9,433 nucleotides of DNA from Prevotella sp. UBA7764 (GCA_002481295.1 DLDU01000006.1:1-9433); one strand, 5' to 3'; numbered from the stretch's first letter, positions 1 to 5,448 are shown. Notes: generated from the sequence alone by a model not told the origin. Numbers and translations: made by a program.

Positions 1-86
1 GGATTGTCGTCCTCACTGTTGCAGCAGGTAATCACACAGGCGCCGCATATAATTACAAGGATGGCGGCGAGCATCCATAATTTCAT
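1..86 (-). CDS. Lipoprotein, N-terminal fragment (runs off the left edge)
   Basis: Only the first 28 codons are inside the window. They encode a lipoprotein signal peptide: MK, a hydrophobic core LWMLAAILVIICGA, then VITC with the probable lipid-carrying cysteine at residue 21. The following residues, CNSEDDN, are acidic, as in Bacteroidetes lipoproteins exported to the cell surface. The mature domain is not visible, so no function can be given. The DNA of the first ten codons is nearly identical (27 of 29 bases) to the start of the TonB receptor gene at 8077. The present start codon (84-86) directly abuts the end of the IS110 element. I infer that the original start lay three codons further upstream and was cut off by the insertion: it survives at 1695-1697. 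The gene keeps an ATG, but its natural upstream region now lies beyond the element. Confidence 0.75.
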   Translation of the reverse strand, partial: MKLWMLAAILVIICGACVITCCNSEDDN

Positions 87-190
87 TCGAAAATGATTTA
101 TTGTGAACACCCGATAATTCGGGCATTCGGGTTTAACTTATTTGATTTGACACAACAAAAGAATTAGCAGACTGCGGATGCCGTCTGCGG

Positions 191-335
191 CTATCGGAAG
201 GCTTTTATAGTTTTAAAACGACTGGAAAGTAGGAAATTTCATTCGAGTGCTCTTAGCAACAATCTTTGCCTCTCAGTCGTTTAGGCCAGTTTCATTTTCA
301 GGCTTGGAGTCCCAGTAATAGTCGGCCTTAGGGTT
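191..335 (-). ncRNA. Candidate IS110/IS1111 bridge RNA (seekRNA)
   Basis: This is the non-coding region just downstream of the transposase stop, on the same strand. Read on the minus strand it has two successive stems. Stem 1 pairs AGGCC (328-324) with GGCCT (287-283). Stem 2 pairs AAACGACTG (282-274) with CAGTCGTTT (224-216), a perfect 9 bp, followed after a bulge by AAAG (267-264) with CTTT (229-226). The stem 1 loop contains AAATGAAAC (297-289), identical to the xpt-side junction at 1690-1682. The stem 2 loop contains TCGAATGAAATT (246-235), identical to the lipoprotein-side junction at 90-79. Just after stem 2, AAAAGCCTTC (206-197) is the exact reverse complement of DNA 8-17 nt inside the xpt-side end (1675-1666). 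Two guide-bearing loops are the published architecture of IS110 bridge RNAs. The RNA ends are guesses, and no experiment or covariance model supports it here. Confidence 0.55.
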
Positions 336-344
336 CGTGCGCCT

Positions 345-665
345 CTATGCGCTTTCTTTACCGGGCGAATCCTCTCCGGTGAGTTTCTTTATCTGGTCCT
401 GATAATACTTGATTTGTGCCTGTTTACGCTTGTCGTCCATGTAGTCAGGTCCAAGCTCCTGATATGCAGTGCCGTCCTTGATCATATGATAGATGACCTT
501 GAGCATTTCCGCTGCGATTGCCACCAGCGCGCGTTTCTTTCCCCGTCTTGCAGCAAGTCTCTTGTAGCGTTCCGAGAAGTAGGTACCCTTTGTTCTTGTT
601 GCACACCACGCACATTCTGTCATTATGGCCTTTGTTGCCTTGTTTCCGTGGTTGGTGTGTGAACT
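345..665 (-). CDS. IS110 transposase, C-terminal part in the shifted frame
   Basis: This open frame continues the transposase after the A9 run. From about 664 downwards it reads SSHTNHGNKATKAIM, then TECAWCATRTKGTY, RLAARRGKKRALVAIA and DGTAYQELGPDYMD, which are the usual last blocks of IS110-family proteins. It ends at a TAG (347-345). Taken with the upstream frame and a one-base shift, the total is 418 residues, reasonable for a Bacteroidales IS110 transposase. The first ATG in this frame is at 623, but a protein starting there would have no catalytic residues, so separate translation is unlikely to be useful. Either a recoded fusion makes the whole transposase, or this is the orphaned end of a pseudogene. 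Confidence 0.7.
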   Translation of the reverse strand, partial: SSHTNHGNKATKAIMTECAWCATRTKGTYFSERYKRLAARRGKKRALVAIAAEMLKVIYHMIKDGTAYQELGPDYMDDKRKQAQIKYYQDQIKKLTGEDSPGKESA

Positions 666-1600
666 TTTTTTTTACCTGCGCTCTCGTTGTTGCCAGGGGC
701 CAGACCAGCCCACGAGGTAAGATGCTCTTCGGTAGGGAACACTTCCATGTCAACCCCTATCTCGGCAAGAAGTTCCTTGACCGAAGAGTTTTGCATGCCA
801 GGCACTTCACAGAGTTGTTCTATACGTCCCTGCAAGGGCTTCATCCGCCGGTCTATCTCCTTGTCGAGGACTTCTATCTCGTCCTCGATGTTCCTGATAC
901 TCTTGCGGATTGCCCTAATCATGAACTTGTGATGTTCAGTGAAGTGCCCTTCAACGGCCTCGGCGATTTCCTCCTGCGAGTGCTTAAGTCGCGGATGCGT
1001 ACATAGTTCTGCAAGTTTCTGAGGGTCGGTCTCACCGTTTATAACCTCGTCTATCACAGCTGTGCATGTCTTGCCGCGTACGTTGCTGAACACGCTTGAC
1101 AACTTAAGGTTGGCATCCTCGAAGATGCGTATCATTCGGTTGTGCTCTGCAGCCCGTTGCTGCACGAGCTTACGGCGGTAGCGTGTCAGGTCACGGAGAT
1201 CACGCTGGTCACGCCTGGGGATAAAACTCCCTTTAAGCAGACCGGCGCGCAAGAGCTTACATATCCATGCAGAGTCTTTCTTGTCAGTCTTGTGACCTGG
1301 GACATACTTGATGTGGCGTGCGTTCACCACCATGATGGTGAAACCGCCAGGTTCAAGGATGTTCATCACCGGCTTCCAGTAAACTCCGGTGCTCTCCATT
1401 GCTACATGGGTAACACCAAGTTCCAATAGCCATTCTTTCAATTGTGTCAAAGATCTCGTTGTCGACTGGAACGTACGTGTCTCTTTCTTGATGTTCGTCC
1501 CACTGACTGTTGCCACAATCTCCTTCTTGTGAACGTCAAGACCGCATCCGCGAGCTACGACTTCTTCGAAGGATACTTCGTTCTTCTGTTGTTTCGCCAT
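623..1600 (-). CDS. IS110-family transposase, N-terminal and catalytic part (frame ends early)
   Basis: IS110 transposases are RNA-guided DNA recombinases with a RuvC-like DEDD domain and a C-terminal domain bearing a catalytic serine. The RuvC-like set is visible as D22 (GLDVHKKEI), E69 (VAMESTGVYW), and D106/D109 (GHKTDKKDS). A helical, probably coiled-coil stretch lies at about 210-262. The C-terminal Transposase_20 block starts near CEVPGMQ (264-270), and the likely catalytic serine is S307 in LAPGNNESAGKKK. Three codons after GKKK would normally begin a conserved tail, but here the frame runs into 13 unrelated residues and stops (325 aa). The conserved tail is present in another frame directly downstream. 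Start: the ATG at 1600-1598 lies about 35 nt after a TATCTTTG promoter element; no Shine-Dalgarno sequence is seen. Confidence 0.85.
   Translation of the reverse strand: MAKQQKNEVSFEEVVARGCGLDVHKKEIVATVSGTNIKKETRTFQSTTRSLTQLKEWLLELGVTHVAMESTGVYWKPVMNILEPGGFTIMVVNARHIKYVPGHKTDKKDSAWICKLLRAGLLKGSFIPRRDQRDLRDLTRYRRKLVQQRAAEHNRMIRIFEDANLKLSSVFSNVRGKTCTAVIDEVINGETDPQKLAELCTHPRLKHSQEEIAEAVEGHFTEHHKFMIRAIRKSIRNIEDEIEVLDKEIDRRMKPLQGRIEQLCEVPGMQNSSVKELLAEIGVDMEVFPTEEHLTSWAGLAPGNNESAGKKKVHTPTTETRQQRP
665..673 (-). other. Run of nine A residues at the frame break in the transposase
   Basis: The coding strand reads GGT followed by nine A residues and GTT. In the upstream frame this is G-K-K-K-V. The conserved IS110 tail (SSHTNHGNKATK...) needs AGT in place of GTT, which requires one extra A or a ribosomal slip back by one base. 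The phase A-AAA-AAA fits a -1 slippery heptamer, and runs of nine A residues are also prone to transcriptional slippage. Simple mutation or a homopolymer sequencing error would look the same. Confidence 0.6.
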
Positions 1601-1633
1601 AGTTGTAAAGGGTTGAAGTTACTGTATCTGTGG

Positions 1634-1641
1634 CAAAGATA
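1634..1641 (-). promoter_or_regulatory. Candidate -7 element of the transposase promoter
   Basis: The minus strand reads TATCTTTG, an exact fit to the Bacteroidetes -7 consensus TAnnTTTG, ending 33 nt before the transposase ATG. No clear TTTG -33 element lies at the usual spacing, so the assignment rests on the -7 match and its position. Confidence 0.4.
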
Positions 1642-1682
1642 CGAAAATTTTCATTCCCTTTGGCGAAAAGCCTTCATGTACG

Positions 1683-1697
1683 TTTCATTTGATTCAT
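1683..1697 (-). pseudogene. Displaced first five codons of the gene interrupted by the IS110 element
   Basis: Eight bases after the xpt stop the minus strand reads ATG AAT CAA ATG AAA and then enters the insertion sequence. Joined to the DNA at 80 and below (TTA TGG ATG CTC), it gives MNQMKLWMLAA, in frame and nearly identical to MKQMKLWMHAA at the start of the receptor gene at 8077. This is the best evidence for the insertion point. It also implies that the interrupted lipoprotein gene once followed xpt directly and probably shared its transcript. Confidence 0.6.
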
Positions 1698-1705
1698 ATC
1701 TGTTT

Positions 1706-2287
1706 TTATTGTTGACGGAAACGGATGGCTTGCGTTTCGGGATCCATGGATTCTACGATAGCGATGGACTCCAGATGGTAACCCTCGCTGCGCAGTATGC
1801 GCCCGCCCTGCTGTTGGCCTTTTTCGATGGCGATGCCGATGCCAACCACCTCAGCGGCGGCCTGATGCACGATGTCGATGAGGGCGTGGACGGCCTGACC
1901 GTCGGCCAGGAAATCATCGACGATGAGGATGCGCTCCCCAGCGTGCAGGTAGGGCCGCGAGATGAACACCTGATTCATCCGCTTGTGGGTGAACGAGTAA
2001 GCCTCAGACACATACTTGTCGTCGGTGCTGTTGGCCGTCTCGCCTTTCTTGGCAAACACCACGGGCACGCCGCAGAGGTCGCCCAGCAGGGTGGCGATGG
2101 TGATGCCACTGGCCTCGATGGTGACCACCTTGTCAATGCGCTCACCCTCGAAGCGCCGTTTCAGTTCGTGGGCTATCTGGCGTATCACGTTGATGTCTAT
2201 CTGATGGTTCAGAAAATTGTCAACTTTCAGGATGTCGCCCGCCTTGACCACACCGTCTGCCATAATCTTTTCTTCCAAGAAGTTCAT
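1706..2287 (-). CDS. xpt: Xanthine phosphoribosyltransferase
   Basis: This cytosolic purine-salvage enzyme converts xanthine and 5-phosphoribosyl-1-pyrophosphate (PRPP) to XMP, which feeds GMP synthesis. At 193 residues it is the usual Xpt length. The type I phosphoribosyltransferase PRPP-binding motif is clear at residues 119-132 (ERILIVDDFLADGQ). Other conserved Xpt blocks are LKVDNFLNHQID (20-31), VVTIEASGI (54-62) and GIGIAIEKGQQQGG near the C-terminus. The start at 2287 gives MNFLEEKIMADGVV, which fits the family. A -7-like element, TAATTTTG (2320-2313), lies about 25 nt upstream, and the leader is too short for a purine riboswitch. No purine permease gene (pbuX) is adjacent. The IS110 element begins about 17-23 nt after the stop and separates xpt from its former downstream lipoprotein gene. 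Confidence 0.95.
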   Translation of the reverse strand: MNFLEEKIMADGVVKAGDILKVDNFLNHQIDINVIRQIAHELKRRFEGERIDKVVTIEASGITIATLLGDLCGVPVVFAKKGETANSTDDKYVSEAYSFTHKRMNQVFISRPYLHAGERILIVDDFLADGQAVHALIDIVHQAAAEVVGIGIAIEKGQQQGGRILRSEGYHLESIAIVESMDPETQAIRFRQQ

Positions 2288-2312
2288 AATCCGTTATCTT
2301 TAATTCTGGCTG

Positions 2313-2320
2313 CAAAATTA
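2313..2320 (-). promoter_or_regulatory. Candidate -7 element of the xpt promoter
   Basis: The minus strand reads TAATTTTG, matching TAnnTTTG, 25 nt before the xpt ATG and immediately after the terminator hairpin of the preceding gene. A promoter is needed here because that hairpin should separate the two transcripts. No convincing -33 element is seen. Confidence 0.4.
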
Positions 2321-2322
2321 CT

Positions 2323-2360
2323 AAAAATTCCCCATACTCAGGCGACTATGGGGAATTTTT
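2323..2360 (-). terminator. Strong hairpin terminator after the lipoprotein gene cluster
   Basis: AAAAATTCCCCATA (2323-2336) and TATGGGGAATTTTT (2347-2360) form a perfect 14-bp inverted repeat around a 10-nt loop. On the minus strand it begins 7 nt after the stop of the lipoprotein gene at 2368 and ends in a T tract (TTTTT). The A/T arms make it able to work in both directions. It marks the end of the envelope-protein cluster and the boundary before xpt. Confidence 0.9.
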
Positions 2361-2367
2361 AATGATG

Positions 2368-2829
2368 CTAATATGAACGCGCGAACATCACCTCGCAGGT
2401 CCTGTTCAAGTCGTAGAAGAAGAGAGTACACGTCATGCTTCCTGTTCCGAACTCGATGTTCGACAGACGGAAGAACTTGTTGCCATCGCTGTCGGTGGCC
2501 TCTATGGCCTTGTTCTTCCCGTCAACGGTGTAAGTGCCGCTCTTGTTCACCTCTGTCGCATCACCATCTCGTCCAACTGAGCGATGGGCGGTAAATGTGC
2601 GGCCAGAGGCTTTGAGGTTCATGTCGAACCACAGGTCCCAGTCGGTCTCGTACTTATCCACGTATTCGCCATTCACTTTCACGCGGTCGAGCGACCACTT
2701 GCTATCGAGCATGTTGCGCATGACCCATGCGTCCCAGTCTTCGCCGTCCTCGGCATCGGAACAGCTCACGAAACTAGCAGGCAGCACGACTGCCAGCATC
2801 ATCATTAAAAATGCTAATTCCTTTCTCAT
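2368..2829 (-). CDS. Small lipocalin-like lipoprotein
   Basis: The product is 153 residues from the ATG at 2829; an in-frame ATG at 2838 would add MYK. I prefer 2829 because the neighbouring genes also start MRK. A lipoprotein signal peptide ends in FVSC, with the lipid-carrying cysteine at residue 23, followed by SDAEDGEDWD. That acidic stretch suggests export to the outer surface. The mature part has SKWSLDRVKVNGEYVD near its start, then alternating short strands (GRTFTAHR, KSGTYTVDGKNKAIEATD, FFRLSNIEFGTGSMTCTLFFYD). This resembles the small lipocalin-like beta-barrel proteins common in Bacteroidales. The ligand is unknown. It is the last gene before the terminator at 2323-2360 and lies 48 nt after the preceding lipoprotein gene. 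Confidence 0.75.
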   Translation of the reverse strand: MRKELAFLMMMLAVVLPASFVSCSDAEDGEDWDAWVMRNMLDSKWSLDRVKVNGEYVDKYETDWDLWFDMNLKASGRTFTAHRSVGRDGDATEVNKSGTYTVDGKNKAIEATDSDGNKFFRLSNIEFGTGSMTCTLFFYDLNRTCEVMFARSY

Positions 2830-2877
2830 CTTATACATGATATGATTAGTAATGCTTCTTCAATGCTTGGATGGCCG

Positions 2878-3324
2878 TTAGCTGCGAGGCGCTGAGGGCG
2901 GGAAGTTGTTGACGTCGGGTTTGATGCCGCTGGTGCGCCGGAAGGGGTACTGCTGGCCGTCGATGGTCAGGGTGAGCGTCGTGTCGGTCAGTTTATAGGT
3001 GAACTTCTTGCCGCCGAAGTGCACGGTGCCGGTGGTGCCATCGATGAGGTAGGTGTCGGTCGATGGATACAAGTACCAAAGGCCGTCGGCCACGGAGCGG
3101 GCGTAGATGTCGATGCCCTTCTCGCTGCCGTCGGAATAGGTGGTCACATCGAGTGCCACGGCATCGATGTTCTTGTAGTCGAGCCACTGGCCTTCGTAAA
3201 GCCACTGGCCCGCAGGCCACTTGTTCAGTTGGTTATCGTCATCGTCGCTGCCGCACGATGTCAGCACGATTGCACTCATTGCAGTCATCATGGCGACTGC
3301 GGCCAATACAAAAATCTTTCTCAT
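2878..3324 (-). CDS. Small surface lipoprotein of unknown function
   Basis: The product is 148 residues from the ATG at 3324; an ATG at 3348 is also in frame (adding MIQVKRRI). The start at 3324 gives MRKIFVLAAVAMM, matching the gene just upstream. The lipobox is LTSC with cysteine 24, followed by GSDDDD, a typical Bacteroidetes surface-export sequence. The mature part is rich in W and Y (WPAGQWLYEGQWLDY) and strand-forming segments, and ends in PFRRTSGIKPDVNNFPPSA. It may be a lipocalin-like fold, but no family is certain. The first 17 codons share a 26-base identical block with the gene at 4431, although the mature proteins are unrelated. A broken relative of its C-terminus lies at 4477-4580. 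It starts 30 nt after the upstream stop, so it is probably co-transcribed. Confidence 0.75.
   Translation of the reverse strand: MRKIFVLAAVAMMTAMSAIVLTSCGSDDDDNQLNKWPAGQWLYEGQWLDYKNIDAVALDVTTYSDGSEKGIDIYARSVADGLWYLYPSTDTYLIDGTTGTVHFGGKKFTYKLTDTTLTLTIDGQQYPFRRTSGIKPDVNNFPPSAPRS
3275..3300 (-). repeat. 26-bp signal-peptide repeat, copy 1
   Basis: This block lies in the signal-peptide region of the lipoprotein gene at 3324 and is identical base for base to 4382-4407. It encodes AVAMMTAMS. The flanking start ATGAGAAAGATTTT is also shared, and similarity stops where the mature proteins begin. Confidence 0.85.
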
Positions 3325-3354
3325 TATTCTGCGTTTTACTTGAATCAATTAACC

Positions 3355-4431
3355 TTACTTTCCCCACTGGCTCTTCAGTTTGCCGATGGCTTGGAGCGTG
3401 GCGGGCGAGAGGGAGGGGATGTGGTGCTGGCGCTCGTACTCGGCCAGTTGGTCGAGGGTCATCGACTCGCCGTACTCCTTCTTGATGGCCTTCTTGCGAG
3501 CGTTCCACTCCTCCTTGTCCATATAGTAGTGGTCGGTGGCGTAGGTCTCGACGAAGAATTTCACGTGACCCTTCTTGTCGTTGTACTCCCAGTGGTTGGA
3601 GTCCATCAGGAAGTTCTCAACGCCAGTAGTCCGCTCTTCGTTCTCTTTCCAGGCTATGACGAACTGGTACTCATAGCCCATTTCCTGGCGTTTTTCCAGT
3701 AGTTTTGTCTCGCCCTTCACCTCGTTAGCATACATCTGCTCCTTGCCTGCATCGAGGGTCATGCGCACCTGTCCATTGTTGCGGGTGAGGTAGCCGATGA
3801 CACCCTTTGCGTTGCTGTAGGTGGAGCGTGATGGACTGTTCACCGTGGTCGACATGAAATATCTGTCTTTCATCTTCTGTTCCACCACGTCAAGAGGAAA
3901 GGTTGTAATCATTCCTGCATGATACACCTGTGCCCTGGCACCCCATGTGGTAGAGGCACCCCAGTTGGCGCAGTATTCGGCACGGGCCTGATAGTAACTG
4001 CCGTGCTCCAGTTTCTTCTTCTGCACGTTGTAGGCATTGGGCATGATGCCGCTCATGAAGTAGCAGAGCGAGTCGTTGCGATAGACATAAACGCGATAGA
4101 GGGCCTCAACGTAGATGTAGGGCTTGGGCTTGACCACCACCTCGGTGAGGCTGTAGTCCAAGTCTTCCATCGTCACCTTTCCATCGACGAGCGAGGCCAC
4201 GGTGACCATCTGCGGCTTGTAGGCCACGTGGGTCAGGGCCACCTTCGCATTGCCCTTCACGTCGCTGAGCGCACCGCTCAGGTCGGTGGTGCCGATAAGG
4301 GTTCCGTCCTCGGTCAACACGCTCACCAGCGGGATGCCGTGACCGTCGGCATCCACCACCTCAATCTTCTGCGCCACGGCGCTCATTGCAGTCATCATGG
4401 CGACTGCAACCATCATTAAAATCTTTCTCAT
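3355..4431 (-). CDS. Secreted protein with a carboxypeptidase-regulatory-like domain
   Basis: The product is 358 residues from the ATG at 4431; an ATG at 4443 would add MERK. A signal peptide (MRKILMMVAVAMM...SAVA) is probably cut after A20, leaving QKIEVVDADG. There is no lipobox, so it is periplasmic or outer-membrane associated. Residues about 21-95 resemble the carboxypeptidase-regulatory-like fold found at the front of many Bacteroidetes outer-membrane proteins: GIPLVSVLTEDGTLIGTTDLSG, then VALTHVAYKPQ, ending in LTEVVVKPKPY. The following 260 residues have no motif I can name; they are rich in Y and W and contain two cysteines (CYFMSG, EYCANW). There is no beta-barrel signature at the C-terminus. 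The charged tail ends LKSQWGK. It is upstream of, and probably co-transcribed with, two small lipoproteins, which suggests an envelope role that I cannot specify. Confidence 0.75.
   Translation of the reverse strand: MRKILMMVAVAMMTAMSAVAQKIEVVDADGHGIPLVSVLTEDGTLIGTTDLSGALSDVKGNAKVALTHVAYKPQMVTVASLVDGKVTMEDLDYSLTEVVVKPKPYIYVEALYRVYVYRNDSLCYFMSGIMPNAYNVQKKKLEHGSYYQARAEYCANWGASTTWGARAQVYHAGMITTFPLDVVEQKMKDRYFMSTTVNSPSRSTYSNAKGVIGYLTRNNGQVRMTLDAGKEQMYANEVKGETKLLEKRQEMGYEYQFVIAWKENEERTTGVENFLMDSNHWEYNDKKGHVKFFVETYATDHYYMDKEEWNARKKAIKKEYGESMTLDQLAEYERQHHIPSLSPATLQAIGKLKSQWGK
4382..4407 (-). repeat. 26-bp signal-peptide repeat, copy 2
   Basis: This block is identical to 3275-3300 and lies in the signal-peptide region of the gene starting at 4431. 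The two mature proteins do not resemble each other. Confidence 0.85.
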
Positions 4432-4476
4432 TTTTCTTTCCATTATGAACTAAAACATGGAATAAATTCCTTTGTC

Positions 4477-4719
4477 TCATTTCTTGGATGCTTCGGGCGG
4501 TAAATCGTTCACGTCGAACCTGATGCTGCTGGCGCACTGGAAAGAATTCCGTCTGCCGCCGATGACCAGAATGGATGTCGGTGGCGCGTCGGCTCGCCCG
4601 AAATCCCCGATTGCTTACCTTTTGCTCCGTCGGGCAGCCCGACTGACTGCCGAAGCGATTCTTTTTGGTCCGTCCGATGCTCGGATCGCGGCCAGCATCC
4701 ATAGTTTTGTTTGTTTAAT
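4477..4719 (-). pseudogene. Decayed lipoprotein gene: signal-peptide start plus C-terminal remnant
   Basis: Read on the minus strand from 4719, this stretch gives IKQTKLWMLAAI, the same start as the receptor gene at 8077 (MKQMKLWMHAAI) but with ATG changed to ATT. After AAI the frame becomes basic and low in hydrophobicity and meets an in-frame TAA at 4617-4615. In the same frame, after that stop, TSILVIGG...FDVNDLPPEASKK ends at a TGA (4479-4477). This aligns without gaps to the last 33 residues of the lipoprotein at 2878-3324 (TLTLTIDG...PDVNNFPPSAPRS), with 13 identities. I read it as the two ends of a lost paralogue with a scrambled or foreign middle. It fills most of the 291 nt between the TraX gene and the next start. 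No complete alternative gene is seen. Confidence 0.6.
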
Positions 4720-4722
4720 ATC

Positions 4723-5445
4723 CTAAATGATTCTTGCCAGCAGGCCGATGAGGGCCATGTGGGCGGGGTAGTAATAGTAGAAGAACTTGCCGAGCCAGCG
4801 GCAGCGGCCTCGCTGTCCGTTGTAGAGCGACAGCAACGGCACCGCCAGCCAGCAGGCCATGTGCACCATGCCGTAGGTCTGGCTGTGGACGACAAAGAAG
4901 GCGACGGCATAGCCCGTGATGATGACCATCATCCACAGCATCTGCTTGCAGAAGTTGCCACGGCTACGCCCAATCATAAGGATGGCCAGCGGGGCGGCGC
5001 AACTCCAGTCGGACGTAAAGGTGAGCGCACAGGCCAGTAGCGTGATGGCTACCTTATGCCAGTGTACCAACTGCGGCATGTCCCACACCTTCAGCAGTAT
5101 CAGTCCCCACAAGAGCGGCCAGGCGATGCTCGTAGCATTGAAGAGCAGGTTGTCCAGCGGATTGAAGCCCGACATGTTGAAATAGCAGAAGGCGAAGTGG
5201 CTCACCACGGCCAGCATCAGCAGACGGCGCAGGTAGCACCGGAAGTCGTGCGTGTGGTAGTAGCCCTCGGCCACGAAGAATATCATCATCGGAGCCGTCA
5301 GCCGTCCGATGCAGTGCAGCCCAATCTGCATGGGCGTCTCTGCCTGCTGGTAGGTCTCAATGCCCACCCAGGCCAGATGGTCTATCGTCATGGCAATGAT
5401 GGCGATAACCTTCAGCGCATTGCCGCTCAGTCCTTTGGTCTGCAT
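4723..5445 (-). CDS. TraX-family integral membrane protein
   Basis: This 240-residue polytopic inner-membrane protein belongs to the TraX family. Plasmid F TraX N-acetylates pilin, but most chromosomal relatives have no assigned substrate. The family-defining N-terminal motif is present: LKVIAIIAMTIDHLAWV (11-27). It is followed by GLHCIGRLTAPMMIFFVAEGYYHT, with conserved R, P and H residues, and by CYLRRLLMLAVVSHFAFCY. About seven hydrophobic segments follow, and the C-terminus reads FYYYYPAHMALIGLLARII, typical of the family. The length matches F TraX. It starts 3 nt after the cupin remnant stop, so it is translated from the same message as its upstream neighbours. There are no conjugation genes around it, so a role in envelope acylation or acetylation is more plausible than pilus assembly; that is inference. 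Confidence 0.85.
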   Translation of the reverse strand: MQTKGLSGNALKVIAIIAMTIDHLAWVGIETYQQAETPMQIGLHCIGRLTAPMMIFFVAEGYYHTHDFRCYLRRLLMLAVVSHFAFCYFNMSGFNPLDNLLFNATSIAWPLLWGLILLKVWDMPQLVHWHKVAITLLACALTFTSDWSCAAPLAILMIGRSRGNFCKQMLWMMVIITGYAVAFFVVHSQTYGMVHMACWLAVPLLSLYNGQRGRCRWLGKFFYYYYPAHMALIGLLARII

Positions 5446-5448
5446 TCG

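Larger units (their letters stand above)
81..1689 (-). mobile_element. IS110-family insertion sequence, about 1.6 kb
   Basis: The element carries one IS110-type transposase (DEDD plus serine) read on the minus strand, 83 nt of non-coding DNA before it and about 255 nt after it. The ends are inferred from the neighbours. On the xpt side the DNA reads TCAAATGAAACG (1692-1681 minus strand), and on the lipoprotein side TCGAATGAAATT (90-79 minus strand). The shared AATGAAA (81-87 and 1683-1689) is included at both ends of the interval, so the element plus one copy is about 1602 bp. Removing it restores a continuous signal-peptide start. There are no terminal inverted repeats at these ends, which is normal for IS110. 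A long non-coding tail downstream of the transposase is the IS1111-like arrangement. The exact crossover point within AATGAAA cannot be read from the sequence. Confidence 0.75.

Noticed and set aside
110..131. CCCGA/TCGGG hairpin with a repeated ATTCGGG as a transcription terminator
   Set aside because: On the minus strand it is followed by TGTTCACAATAAATC, with no T tract. It may be a structural element of the insertion-sequence end, but a terminator cannot be supported.
133..159. Outward promoter at the insertion-sequence end driving the lipoprotein gene at 86
   Set aside because: TTTG (159-156) and TAAGTTAA (140-133) are only 15 nt apart and the -7 match is poor, so I could not support it.
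167..188. GCAGAC/GTCTGC hairpin as a REP-like target site next to the insertion sequence
   Set aside because: Once the ends are placed at about 81-87 and 1683-1689, this hairpin lies inside the element, so it is more likely part of the structured non-coding tail.
2288..2322. Possible purine riboswitch upstream of xpt
   Set aside because: Only about 25-35 nt separate the -7 element and terminator from the start codon, too short for a purine aptamer, and none of its conserved loops is seen.
1442..2362. 306-residue plus-strand frame opposite xpt
   Set aside because: It is the antisense shadow of xpt and of the transposase 5' end, with no recognisable protein motif.
4629..4643. Near-palindrome GTCGGGC-A-GCCCGAC as an operator
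   Set aside because: It lies inside a decayed gene region with no promoter and occurs once; an isolated palindrome in GC-rich sequence is weak evidence.
4361..4702. 113-residue frame starting MDAGRDPSIGRTKK as a gene
   Set aside because: It uses a shifted frame through the signal-peptide remnant and then runs into the start of the real gene at 4431; its composition is basic and not family-like.
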